A stretch of 5,121 nt of DNA from assembly GCA_933226995.1 (NCBI GenBank), contig CAKOFP010000113.1:1-5121 (forward strand), in the 5' to 3' direction. Every line of letters begins with the position of its first letter. Positions within the stretch are counted from its first letter, which is position 1. The stretch is from Candidatus Nitrosopolaris rasttigaisensis (GTDB lineage Archaea > Thermoproteota > Nitrososphaeria > Nitrososphaerales > Nitrososphaeraceae). Below the pieces are notes generated by a model, which saw only the letters and a list, made by a program, of their open reading frames with translations, was not told the DNA's origin and did no database searches. The position numbers and the translations under genes were made by a program. This document shows, one piece after another, positions 1 through 5,021 of this stretch.

Positions 1-2
1 AT

Positions 3-12
3 ACTTAATTAC
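3..12 (+). promoter_or_regulatory. possible TATA box of the methyltransferase gene
   Basis: An AT-rich run, ACTTAATTAC-like, is centred about 35 nt before the ATG at 43. An archaeal TATA box there would place the transcript start near 33-35 and give a very short leader. The window begins just before it, so no BRE can be judged. This is position and composition only. Confidence 0.25.
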
Positions 13-42
13 TACCGTAGTTAAAAGAATGAAAGGTAAAAT

Positions 43-1134
43 ATGTCAGCTTCGGAATCTCCTCTTAATAATATATCTCCATCGCCCATTATGCAAATGG
101 CTACTGGCTTTTGGGTATCTAAGACTCTAATGACTGCAGTAGAATTGGGCGTTTTTACAAAAATTTCAGCTTATGAAAAAGATAACGATAGTAAGTCTTT
201 GACTTTGGGAGAATTTCAAAACATAATAGGAATTGAAGAGCGTAGACCGGCAGAAGCATTTACTACAGCACTTGTTTCTCTTGGATTATTAAAACTAAAT
301 AAGAATAATAACGGTGAAAAAACATTCGCCAATTCTGAGGTATCTTCAATGTTTCTTGATAAAAGTAAGTCTACGTACATTGGAGATGTCGTAACTATGT
401 TTGACGAACGTCTATACAAAAGATGGGATAAACTTTCACAAGCTCTTAAGACAAACAAGCCTATTGGAGAAAAACAAGGAGAAGATATAGAAAGCATATT
501 TGACAAAGCGAAATCGAATCAAGAAATAGAACAACTACAAAAATTTACTCGTGCTATGTATGGAGTTAGTCTTGGGCCGGCAATGGCATTGGCCAAAAAT
601 GTTGATTTTTCAAAACACAAAAAGATGATGGATATTGGAGGAGGGTCAGGAGTTTATGCGATTCAAGTAGTGGCAAAAAGCGCTAATAATATGTCCGCGG
701 TAGTACTGGATTCTAAACCTGTGTGTCATGTGGCTAATGGATATATACAACAGTACAATTTGCAGGATAAAGTTCAGACAATGACATTCGATTTTTTCAA
801 AGATCAATTGCCGAATGATTGCGATGTAGCGTTTTTGTCACATGTCTTACACATATTTGATAGAGACAAAAACATCACTTTGTTGAAAAAAATATATGAT
901 AGCTTGCCGAATGAAAATGGCATAATAATAATTAGTGAATGGTTACTTAATGACGAAAAAACTGGTCCTATACCTTCTGCTTTAATGGGATTGACGATGA
1001 TAGTAGAAAATAGTGGAGGAAGAGGTTATTCCTATAGTGAAATATTGCAGATGCTCACAGAGGTGGGATTTAAGAATATAGAGAGAAGACCCTTGATTGA
1101 ACCTGCTGAGATAGTCATAGGATATAAAAAATAA
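43..1134 (+). CDS. SAM-dependent O-methyltransferase, acetylserotonin/CrtF-like
   Basis: A 363-residue cytosolic class I methyltransferase that should transfer a methyl group from S-adenosylmethionine to a hydroxyl of a small molecule; the substrate cannot be read from sequence. Residues about 15-110 form the helical/winged-helix dimerisation domain of family-2 O-methyltransferases (FWVSKTLMTAVELGVF, then an EAFTTALVSLGLL helix). The Rossmann domain starts with motif I, MMDIGGGSGVYAIQV, at 195-209; the acidic residue at the end of the second strand is D223. SHVLHIFDRDKN at 266-277 matches the family's VLHDW-type motif, placing the probable catalytic-base histidine at H270. GRGYSYSEILQMLTEVGF at 327-344 is the usual C-terminal signature. 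Length is typical (330-370). The ATG at 43 follows GAAAGGTAAAAT, a weak ribosome site, and no earlier start keeps the family's N-terminus better. It stands alone on its strand. The fold is very secure; hydroxyl rather than other acceptors is inferred. Confidence 0.93.
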   Translation: MSASESPLNNISPSPIMQMATGFWVSKTLMTAVELGVFTKISAYEKDNDSKSLTLGEFQNIIGIEERRPAEAFTTALVSLGLLKLNKNNNGEKTFANSEVSSMFLDKSKSTYIGDVVTMFDERLYKRWDKLSQALKTNKPIGEKQGEDIESIFDKAKSNQEIEQLQKFTRAMYGVSLGPAMALAKNVDFSKHKKMMDIGGGSGVYAIQVVAKSANNMSAVVLDSKPVCHVANGYIQQYNLQDKVQTMTFDFFKDQLPNDCDVAFLSHVLHIFDRDKNITLLKKIYDSLPNENGIIIISEWLLNDEKTGPIPSALMGLTMIVENSGGRGYSYSEILQMLTEVGFKNIERRPLIEPAEIVIGYKK

Positions 1135-1201
1135 AATCAAAGATAACGGCAGTAAGAGACCGAAATTCACCCTTCTTACAGAGGAGGATATGAAGCAGTA
1201 T

Positions 1202-1360
1202 TTACTGGGGGTAGGTAAGTACAGGAACATAAGACCAGCAATGGTAATACTTATACTCTAGAAGCAGGTAACCGTGTGGGAGTCTGTAACTCACTGCTCC
1301 AAAACTCGCATAGAGCGCCGGGTCCTGGAAATAGACAGCGGATCCGTTTGCTGTAATGTT
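1202..1360 (-). pseudogene. possible remnant of a secreted or aromatic-rich protein gene
   Basis: Between two intact genes, the minus strand is open for 52 codons from 1360 down to a TAA at 1202-1204 and reads as a credible protein, rich in aromatics: NITANGSAVYFQDPALYASF followed by GAVSYRLPHGYLLLEYKYYH and then CWSYVPVLTYPQ. The region is visibly more GC-rich than its flanks. No ATG, GTG or TTG lies at a sensible start in this frame between the stretch and the stop of the PsbP-related gene at 1390, so as it stands it cannot be expressed as an independent gene. I read it as the 3' end of a truncated gene. The opposite strand also has a protein-like frame here (1121-1261), so even the strand is uncertain. 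I do not recognise the family. Confidence 0.35.
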
Positions 1361-1389
1361 CTCAGATTTCAGGCAGCATGAATGATATT

Positions 1390-2214
1390 TTATTTTAAAG
1401 CCGGCACTAAGGCAAAGTGGGTCGTTGGTGTTGTTGCAGTAGATGGAATGGCTGCTGGCGTTGCTGCAATAGATGGAATGGCTGCTGGCGTTGTCACTTG
1501 TATGAATGCAAATGAATCAATCATCTTCTGAAAAGTCGGCAGATATGTAGAGAAGTCTGTTGGCAAAGCTGCGGATGTAATCACGAAATCTTTGCCATCC
1601 TTTATTGTAAAGATTTGCATGAACTTAACCTCAAGTCCAGATGATGGTATTATTGCCGTGTACACTATTTTATGAGCGGGAAAACCACCCAGAGTAGTCG
1701 AGCTTGACTCTAGCAAATTAAAATGGGGGAAGGACTGACGCAAATTATTGGTTGACGCAGCACTGAATTGTTCAAGTGACACACTTAATGGCAGCCGATT
1801 TCCAACTATAATATTTAATGATGCAGGTGGGCTGAATTGGCCGGCCTGGCTGGTCCCGACTGGTGAGCTGAATTTAACTATGCGGCCAGTGGAAGTTGGG
1901 TTATGATTTTCTTCCTTTATCCAATTGGAAGGGTGTTGAACACTGATTCCATAAGTAGAGTTCTGGTAAGTCAGGAAGTTGGATGCACTCACTGCTGCTG
2001 TGGTAGAATTGGTGGCATTGCTTTGAGAAATAGAAGATGATGATGGAGGTACGAAGAAGGCAGAAGGATCTGATGATGCCAAGAATTTAATAGCTGATTG
2101 ATCTGAAAGTTGTAGAGCATGGGCCACTTTCAGCTGTGGCCATGTAGATATACTAAATAATAACAAAGTGATACAAACAATCGCCAAAGAGATTGGTTTC
2201 AGGTTAATAGCCAT
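1390..2214 (-). CDS. secreted PsbP-related protein
   Basis: A 274-residue exported protein. Residues 1-33 are a signal peptide: a lysine near the start, a hydrophobic core ISLAIVCITLLLFSIS, and a likely cut after AHA. A Ser/Ala/Asn-rich linker (about 45-78) leads to the PsbP-like domain at about 80-238. The domain shows its usual opening FLTYQNSTYGISVQHPSNW, the GGFPAHKIVYT strand at 176-186 and the closing TFQKMIDSFAFI at 227-238. Such domains are very common in thaumarchaea and occur in plant and cyanobacterial photosystem II proteins, but their archaeal role is unknown; an extracytoplasmic or cell-surface location follows from the signal. The tail (239-274) is Thr/Pro/Ala-rich and built from two copies of TPAAIPS(I/T)A plus a degenerate third. 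The ATG at 2214 gives an intact signal peptide. It lies downstream of a small gene on the same strand but has its own TATA-like box. No lipobox or C-terminal anchor is visible, so it is probably released or loosely attached. Confidence 0.9.
   Translation of the reverse strand: MAINLKPISLAIVCITLLLFSISTWPQLKVAHALQLSDQSAIKFLASSDPSAFFVPPSSSSISQSNATNSTTAAVSASNFLTYQNSTYGISVQHPSNWIKEENHNPTSTGRIVKFSSPVGTSQAGQFSPPASLNIIVGNRLPLSVSLEQFSAASTNNLRQSFPHFNLLESSSTTLGGFPAHKIVYTAIIPSSGLEVKFMQIFTIKDGKDFVITSAALPTDFSTYLPTFQKMIDSFAFIQVTTPAAIPSIAATPAAIPSTATTPTTHFALVPALK
1430..1489 (-). repeat. two-copy 30-nt tandem repeat in the PsbP-related gene
   Basis: Bases 1430-1459 and 1460-1489 are the same 30-nt unit, differing at only 2 of 30 positions. 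On the minus strand it encodes a ten-residue Pro/Ala-rich unit around TPAAIPS, in frame, in the C-terminal tail. A further partial match follows in the protein (TPTTHF). The near identity at the DNA level points to a recent in-frame duplication by slippage. Confidence 0.85.
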
Positions 2215-2351
2215 TTGTTAGTCAAATCAATGTCAATTATGGCTATCATAAAAGTCTTTGCTGGAGCTAATTCGTTTTTACTAGCGACAATCCATTTCGT
2301 CCTGTCGTGGTTGTCAAGGAGGTCGTTGAACAACTTATGAAATGAATGCAC
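2199..2351 (-). pseudogene. out-of-frame 3' part of the small gene at 2536
   Basis: This frame is open on the minus strand from 2429 (just after a TGA at 2430-2432) to the TGA at 2199-2201. The credible stretch starts at V (GTG at 2349-2351): VHSFHKLFNDLLDNHDRTKW, then IVASKNELAPAKTFMIAIID. It has no start codon of its own at a useful place, so it needs a frame change from the 2536 gene. The last part also contains the PsbP-related gene's TATA-like box, so the true protein may end earlier. Inference from amino-acid composition only. Confidence 0.4.
2244..2253 (-). promoter_or_regulatory. possible TATA box of the PsbP-related gene
   Basis: On the minus strand this reads TTTTATGATA, centred about 35 nt before the ATG at 2214. 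A start site about 26 nt downstream would leave a leader of about 8 nt. It lies inside the 3' part of the upstream small gene if that gene is read through its proposed frameshift. Confidence 0.3.
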
Positions 2352-2536
2352 TTTACATAGAATTCCTTTAAATTCTCTACAGCTTCGCGAGGAATCAAAA
2401 AAGAAAGAGGTAAGTCTTTCAATAAAGCATCAATCTCACCAAGAAGATTTTTCTTGGGCACTTTCCTAGCATCGAATCGTATTAAATACTCTCCAAGTTC
2501 TAACTTCGTGCCAGCTTTTTCCGAATACAATGACAA
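2267..2536 (-). CDS. small hypothetical protein, probably frameshifted
   Basis: As written, an 89-residue soluble protein with no recognised domain, signal or membrane helix. Residues 1-62 look like real protein: a mixed charged/hydrophobic start (KLELGEYLIRFDARKVPKKN) and two predicted helices around LLGEIDALLKDLPLSFLIPR and EAVENLKEFYVK. From residue 63 the character changes to an odd Ser/Thr run (SCSTTSLTTTTGRN). In the other minus-strand frame the same bases read VHSFHKLFNDLLDNHDRTKW and on, which is much more protein-like, until a TGA at 2199-2201. Losing one G after the K62 codon (2351-2353) would explain the switch exactly. The repaired protein would be about 112 residues and would overlap the start of the PsbP-related gene by 16 nt. 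I would call it a real small gene, possibly broken or mis-sequenced; function unknown. Confidence 0.5.
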   Translation of the reverse strand: MSLYSEKAGTKLELGEYLIRFDARKVPKKNLLGEIDALLKDLPLSFLIPREAVENLKEFYVKCIHFISCSTTSLTTTTGRNGLSLVKTN

Positions 2537-2542
2537 ATAATT

Positions 2543-2561
2543 CGAATCATGTGCAGATTCG
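2543..2561 (-). promoter_or_regulatory. short hairpin before the 2536 gene
   Basis: CGAATC and GATTCG form a perfect 6-bp inverted repeat around a 7-nt loop, 7-25 nt before the ATG at 2536 and 47 nt after the end of the upstream 63-residue gene. It could be a leader hairpin, an operator, or part of the upstream gene's 3' end. The minus-strand sequence after it is AT-rich but not a clear T-run, so a terminator is not well supported. Confidence 0.25.
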
Positions 2562-2607
2562 CAGATACAATAAATCCAAATGTTACATAATTGTTGTCAA
2601 AATTATT

Positions 2608-2799
2608 TTATTCATCTGCAGATTGCGGTTGTCTCTTCTCCAGCTCTTCTAAGACTTGTTCGGGGTCAACATCCAGCTGTTTTGACTCTCGTTGTTCTTT
2701 TTGTAATTCTTTTGCAATCTTTATTGCTTTAGGTTCTTCTTTTTTAGGATCCAGTTCCCCTTCATCGTCAGGATTAGAATTGTCATTATCGTTTGTCAT
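2608..2799 (-). CDS. small acidic, highly charged hypothetical protein
   Basis: A 63-residue protein of which most residues are charged or polar. Residues 1-23 are disordered and Asn/Asp/Glu-rich (MTNDNDNSNPDDEGELDPKK). Residues 24-55 carry a Lys/Glu-rich amphipathic helix (AIKIAKELQKEQRESKQLDV, then EQVLEELEKR), and the end is short and polar. There is no signal peptide, cysteine or membrane segment, so it should be cytosolic; a binding or scaffold role is only a guess. I do not recognise a family. The opposite-strand frame here is a Ser/Cys-rich shadow with unnatural composition, which supports the minus strand. The ATG at 2799 has no clear ribosome site, but a TATA-like box 25 nt upstream would fit a leaderless message. 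It diverges from the small membrane protein at 2950. Confidence 0.65.
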   Translation of the reverse strand: MTNDNDNSNPDDEGELDPKKEEPKAIKIAKELQKEQRESKQLDVDPEQVLEELEKRQPQSADE

Positions 2800-2819
2800 T
2801 GATTTTCATAACTTAGGCT

Positions 2820-2829
2820 AGTATATCAA
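2820..2829 (-). promoter_or_regulatory. possible TATA box of the 63-residue acidic protein gene
   Basis: On the minus strand this reads TTGATATACT, centred about 25 nt before the ATG at 2799. That is the spacing expected when transcription starts at or next to the start codon, as in many leaderless archaeal genes, and it matches the missing ribosome site. Confidence 0.4.
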
Positions 2830-2831
2830 GT

Positions 2832-2845
2832 TTGAATAAATTCAA
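2832..2845. repeat. AT-rich palindrome in the divergent intergenic region
   Basis: TTGAAT and ATTCAA are perfect 6-bp arms around AA. The site lies directly upstream of the minus-strand TATA-like box, where an archaeal regulator could bind, and about 50 nt before the first start codons of the + strand gene. Its AT-rich content makes chance occurrence quite possible. Confidence 0.3.
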
Positions 2846-2873
2846 CAAACACGAAGAAAGAGAGGGATAAAGG

Positions 2874-2921
2874 TCATGTCGTGAAATCGCGCAAGATGAC
2901 TGACGCATCGTCACGTCATGA
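2874..2921. repeat. imperfect 11-bp inverted repeat
   Basis: TCATGTCGTGA (2874-2884) and TCACGTCATGA (2911-2921) are reverse complements at 10 of 11 positions, with 26 nt between. The right arm sits beside further TGACG/CGTCA half-sites (2901-2905, 2909-2913, 2914-2918). It lies just upstream of, or inside, the 5' end of the small membrane-protein gene. It could be an operator or an RNA stem; no regulator is identified. Confidence 0.35.
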
Positions 2922-2943
2922 TGTTACTGAAATGGCAAAATGA
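2896..2943 (+). other. in-frame 5' extension of the small membrane protein, ended by TGA
   Basis: From the ATG at 2896 the + strand reads MTDASSRHDVTEMAK and then TGA at 2941-2943. This frame is identical to that of the gene starting at 2950, only two codons later. The frame is open back to a TGA at 2833, with another possible start at GTG 2881. If the TGA were a sense codon (for example CGA), the product would be a 98-residue protein with a normal ATG start and a polar cytoplasmic N-terminus before its membrane helix. This may be a nonsense mutation, a base error, or a short upstream ORF. Confidence 0.35.
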
Positions 2944-2949
2944 AGAATA

Positions 2950-3192
2950 TTGTCGCCTGGAGTGTGCCGTGCCCATGAATTTTTGGAATACGGATTGCAG
3001 TTAGTAGGGTTCTTAGTAGTCGTCGCTGTTATTATTATTGATCTTTATCTGACTCGGCTGGTGTCTATGACCTACAAAAAACTTGGAGAGAAATACTATT
3101 TGGAGAAAGTTCTTGAAAGTGTTCAGCTCAGACAAGAAATAAGAGCTTTGCAAGACACCCTTAGAAAATTTGAAAAACGAAAAGACCTTTGA
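2950..3192 (+). CDS. small single-helix membrane protein with C-terminal coiled coil
   Basis: Up to 80 residues of unknown function. Residues about 15-37 are a strong membrane helix (LQLVGFLVVVAVIIIDLYL). Residues about 42-78 are charged with regular hydrophobic spacing (LEKVLESVQLRQEIRALQDT, LRKFEKRK), a likely coiled coil or extended amphipathic helix. Positive charges after the helix (TRLVSMTYKKLGEK) suggest the C-terminal part is cytoplasmic. The layout suits a membrane-anchored oligomerisation or partner-binding protein. The start is weak: TTG at 2950 is the first usable codon after an in-frame TGA at 2941, GTG at 2962 is the alternative, and neither has a good ribosome site. The upstream frame may be the true 5' end. 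Its 3' end faces the histidine kinase gene with a 50-nt gap. No family recognised. Confidence 0.6.
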   Translation: MSPGVCRAHEFLEYGLQLVGFLVVVAVIIIDLYLTRLVSMTYKKLGEKYYLEKVLESVQLRQEIRALQDTLRKFEKRKDL

Positions 3193-3194
3193 GT

Positions 3195-3204
3195 TTACTA
3201 GTAA
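3195..3204. repeat. 10-bp perfect palindrome between convergent genes
   Basis: TTACTAGTAA sits immediately after the stop of the small membrane-protein gene. It is self-complementary with no loop, so it is more a DNA palindrome than a stable RNA hairpin. No clear role. Confidence 0.25.
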
Positions 3205-3210
3205 GTGCCT

Positions 3211-3231
3211 GAAACCAATTGAAACAAAACG
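3211..3231 (-). terminator. possible T-rich terminator of the histidine kinase gene
   Basis: Read on the minus strand, the bases 12-32 nt beyond the kinase stop contain GTTTTGTTTCAATTGGTTTC. Archaeal RNA polymerase ends at T-rich non-template runs without needing a hairpin, and this is the only such run in the 50-nt convergent gap. Weak support. Confidence 0.3.
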
Positions 3232-3242
3232 TATCCATTCTA

Positions 3243-4766
3243 CTAGCGCCGTTTGTATGATGATAATTTGGGTAGACTAAACGAAAAAGTTGCTCCCTTT
3301 GTTCCCTCATCATTATCTTCAGCCCATATCGTACCTCCATGAGCTTCTATAATACTTCTAGAAATATACAGTCCCAATCCCGTCCCATCAAATGACTTTG
3401 TAGCAAATCTAGTAAATAATCTTGATATCATTTCGCGATCTATCCCATCACCAGTATCTTTTATACTAACTATGACTTGCTCGTTTATATTATTCTCTTT
3501 TACAGTCACAAATATTTTGCCTTCCTTCGTAAATTTTAGAGCGTTGCTCATTAGATTGGAGATCACTTGGGTTATTCTATCTTTATCGGCCACGATAAAA
3601 ATATCCCTTGGTTCATACATAACCTCTAATCTATCATTATGAGGGCCTTCAATTTCTTTCAATGCATCTTGTATTATATTCTTTAGATTAACGCTTTCTT
3701 TGTAAATCTGTATTGTATTGCTTTCTATCCTAGCTGCATCTAATATTACATTAGCCAAGTCTTGAAGTTTTTTTGCATTTCTACATACTACTAAAACCGT
3801 TTCTTCATTTGGCATTAAATGTTTCAATTCGGCTGAAGCTAAAAGGAGCGGTTGTATGGGAGTCCTGAGCTCATGTGCAGCAATATTTATGAAATCTCGC
3901 TGCACCTTGTCATGCTCTTTTAACTGTACATTAGCCAGCGAAAGCTGTGTATTGGATGTTTCCAATTCTCTTGTCCTTTGATTTAGCATTTGCCTCATGC
4001 TATCAAACTGTGCCGATAATTCCCCTATTTCGTCAGGCTGGGCATAGCTTTTCATCTCAAAATCAAGATTACCAGAAGCTATTTGCGATGCCGCATCTTT
4101 TAATCTTGATAGTGGTTTAATAATTGAATATTGAGATATATGTCTGCCGATGACAAGAGATACCATAAATGCACCAATACTGCTAAAAATGAGTTCTATT
4201 TGTTGAGTACGAATAGCATCGTTTGCTTTACCTATTTCCATCTGAAGTCCGGCTTTTTCTACATTCCTCAGGTTATTGCTCACGACATTAATTTGACTGC
4301 GTATATCATCAGTTGATCTGATCATATTTAGAATAGCTTGTTCGTCCATGCCATTCGCTTTGGAATTGATTAACTGCAGAGAAACCGTAGAGTATGCCAA
4401 TGTCAGGTACTTAAGTAGCCTATAAGATGGCATTTCAGTAGGTTGAGCTATCTTGCCAAACTGATCTATATATGTAGTCAATGTCTTGTTGTCTTGTATC
4501 ATTTGTTGAAGTCTTTCTTGATGCAGCGCCTTAGCCGCCGAACTTCCTAAAGCGAAACCTACAATATCGGAAGATATTTTATTAATTGATGACTGTATAT
4601 TATCTAAAACTAGAAGTTCTGGTAAAGTATCATTAGTCACAACATTGAAAGCAGAATTTATGTGAAGCGAATTTACAAATCCAACTGTTCCCACAATAAC
4701 TACGAATGAGGCAATCGAAAAGAATCCAATCACAAGTTTTGACTTAATAGTAGCAAATTGGCCCAC
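3243..4766 (-). CDS. membrane sensor histidine kinase with HAMP domain
   Basis: A complete 507-residue kinase that should sense a signal outside or in the membrane, autophosphorylate and pass phosphate to a response regulator. Two membrane helices (about 11-33 and 193-209) bracket a helical extracytoplasmic sensor of about 155 residues, like a four-helix-bundle or CHASE3-type input. A HAMP domain follows (about 210-262, IIKPLSRLKDAASQIASGNL and DEIGELSAQFDSMRQML), then a coiled-coil linker. The HisKA H-box FINIAAHELRTPIQP carries the phospho-acceptor H298. The ATPase domain has the N-box NLMSNALKF (N404, N408), G1 motif DTGDGID (437-443), F-box LFTRF and G2 motif GTGLGL (461-466), all intact, so it should be active. 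It starts with GTG at 4766; upstream ATGs are in other frames and the frame is closed by TAA 36 nt upstream. No receiver or regulator gene is in view, so it is an orphan here. Confidence 0.95.
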   Translation of the reverse strand: MGQFATIKSKLVIGFFSIASFVVIVGTVGFVNSLHINSAFNVVTNDTLPELLVLDNIQSSINKISSDIVGFALGSSAAKALHQERLQQMIQDNKTLTTYIDQFGKIAQPTEMPSYRLLKYLTLAYSTVSLQLINSKANGMDEQAILNMIRSTDDIRSQINVVSNNLRNVEKAGLQMEIGKANDAIRTQQIELIFSSIGAFMVSLVIGRHISQYSIIKPLSRLKDAASQIASGNLDFEMKSYAQPDEIGELSAQFDSMRQMLNQRTRELETSNTQLSLANVQLKEHDKVQRDFINIAAHELRTPIQPLLLASAELKHLMPNEETVLVVCRNAKKLQDLANVILDAARIESNTIQIYKESVNLKNIIQDALKEIEGPHNDRLEVMYEPRDIFIVADKDRITQVISNLMSNALKFTKEGKIFVTVKENNINEQVIVSIKDTGDGIDREMISRLFTRFATKSFDGTGLGLYISRSIIEAHGGTIWAEDNDEGTKGATFSFSLPKLSSYKRR

Positions 4767-4784
4767 CTTTTTGATTCCATCAAC

Positions 4785-4794
4785 GTCATAATAT
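4785..4794 (-). promoter_or_regulatory. possible TATA box of the histidine kinase gene
   Basis: The minus strand reads GCATATTATG, centred about 24 nt before the GTG start at 4766. With normal archaeal spacing the transcript would begin at or beside the start codon. This fits a leaderless message and the lack of a strong ribosome site. Confidence 0.4.
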
Positions 4795-4812
4795 GCTTTT
4801 TACCTGTTTACC

Positions 4813-4830
4813 ATATTGAATTTTCAATAT
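4813..4830. promoter_or_regulatory. perfect palindrome upstream of the kinase, candidate operator
   Basis: ATATTGAA and TTCAATAT are perfect 8-bp arms around TT. The site ends about 20 bp upstream of the proposed kinase TATA box, where archaeal activators often bind. It also covers the stop codon (4824-4826) of a decayed minus-strand remnant, so part of it may be leftover coding sequence. Related TTGAA/TTCAA half-sites, with different spacing, occur at 2832-2845. Confidence 0.4.
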
Positions 4831-4951
4831 TCCTTAAGTTCGTCATATGTAAGCCATTTTCCAAAAAAAATACAATCTTTGTCCTCATTAGCTCTATCCT
4901 CGATTTCTCTAATGTTGCCTATTGGACTCTAAGCGCCCATTTATACTCATC
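4824..4951 (-). pseudogene. decayed small gene remnant
   Basis: On the minus strand, 4928 down to 4824 reads SPIGNIREIEDRANEDKDCI then FFGKWLTYDELKEY and TGA. This is a very protein-like acidic C-terminus, but it has no start codon and follows a TAG at 4929-4931. Just upstream, the neighbouring frame gives DEYKWALRVQ (4951-4922) before a TAG at 4919-4921. Joining the two with one added base near 4920 yields a continuous sequence. Further stops lie upstream (TAG at 4952-4954). I read this as a small soluble-protein gene broken by at least one frameshift, with its 5' end lost. An eight-T run inside it (4863-4870) is a likely slippage site. Family not recognised. Confidence 0.45.
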
Positions 4952-5021
4952 CTATATTCCATACTTCTTCCATCATGCATACCTAATTAGCTAAGGACTC
5001 CTCGGTATTGCTGCGTTAGAA

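Noticed and set aside
216..506. A 96-codon minus-strand ORF inside the methyltransferase gene
   Set aside because: The methyltransferase has unmistakable family motifs throughout; the antisense frame resembles no protein.
982..1230. An 82-codon minus-strand ORF across the end of the methyltransferase gene
   Set aside because: Most of it is antisense to the conserved methyltransferase C-terminus, and it has no plausible domain or promoter.
1240..1345. Possible tRNA or structured RNA in the GC-richer gap
   Set aside because: No TPsiC-type GGTTCGAATCC motif, no paired 7-bp acceptor ends and no cloverleaf could be found on either strand; protein-like frames explain the composition better.
1430..1489. 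CRISPR-like repeat
   Set aside because: The two units are directly adjacent with no spacer and lie in frame inside a coding region.
2591..2821. A 76-codon + strand ORF rich in Ser and Cys
   Set aside because: It is the complement of the acidic 63-residue gene; the Ser/Cys runs arise from reading its Glu/Asp/Lys codons backwards.
4131..4316. A 61-codon + strand ORF inside the kinase gene
   Set aside because: Antisense to the sensor, second membrane helix and HAMP region of an intact kinase; no independent support.
4758..4994. A 78-codon + strand ORF starting opposite the kinase start
   Set aside because: Its composition (runs of Ile, Phe, Ser, Tyr) is that of AT-rich noncoding DNA; it overlaps the kinase start, promoter and the better minus-strand remnant.
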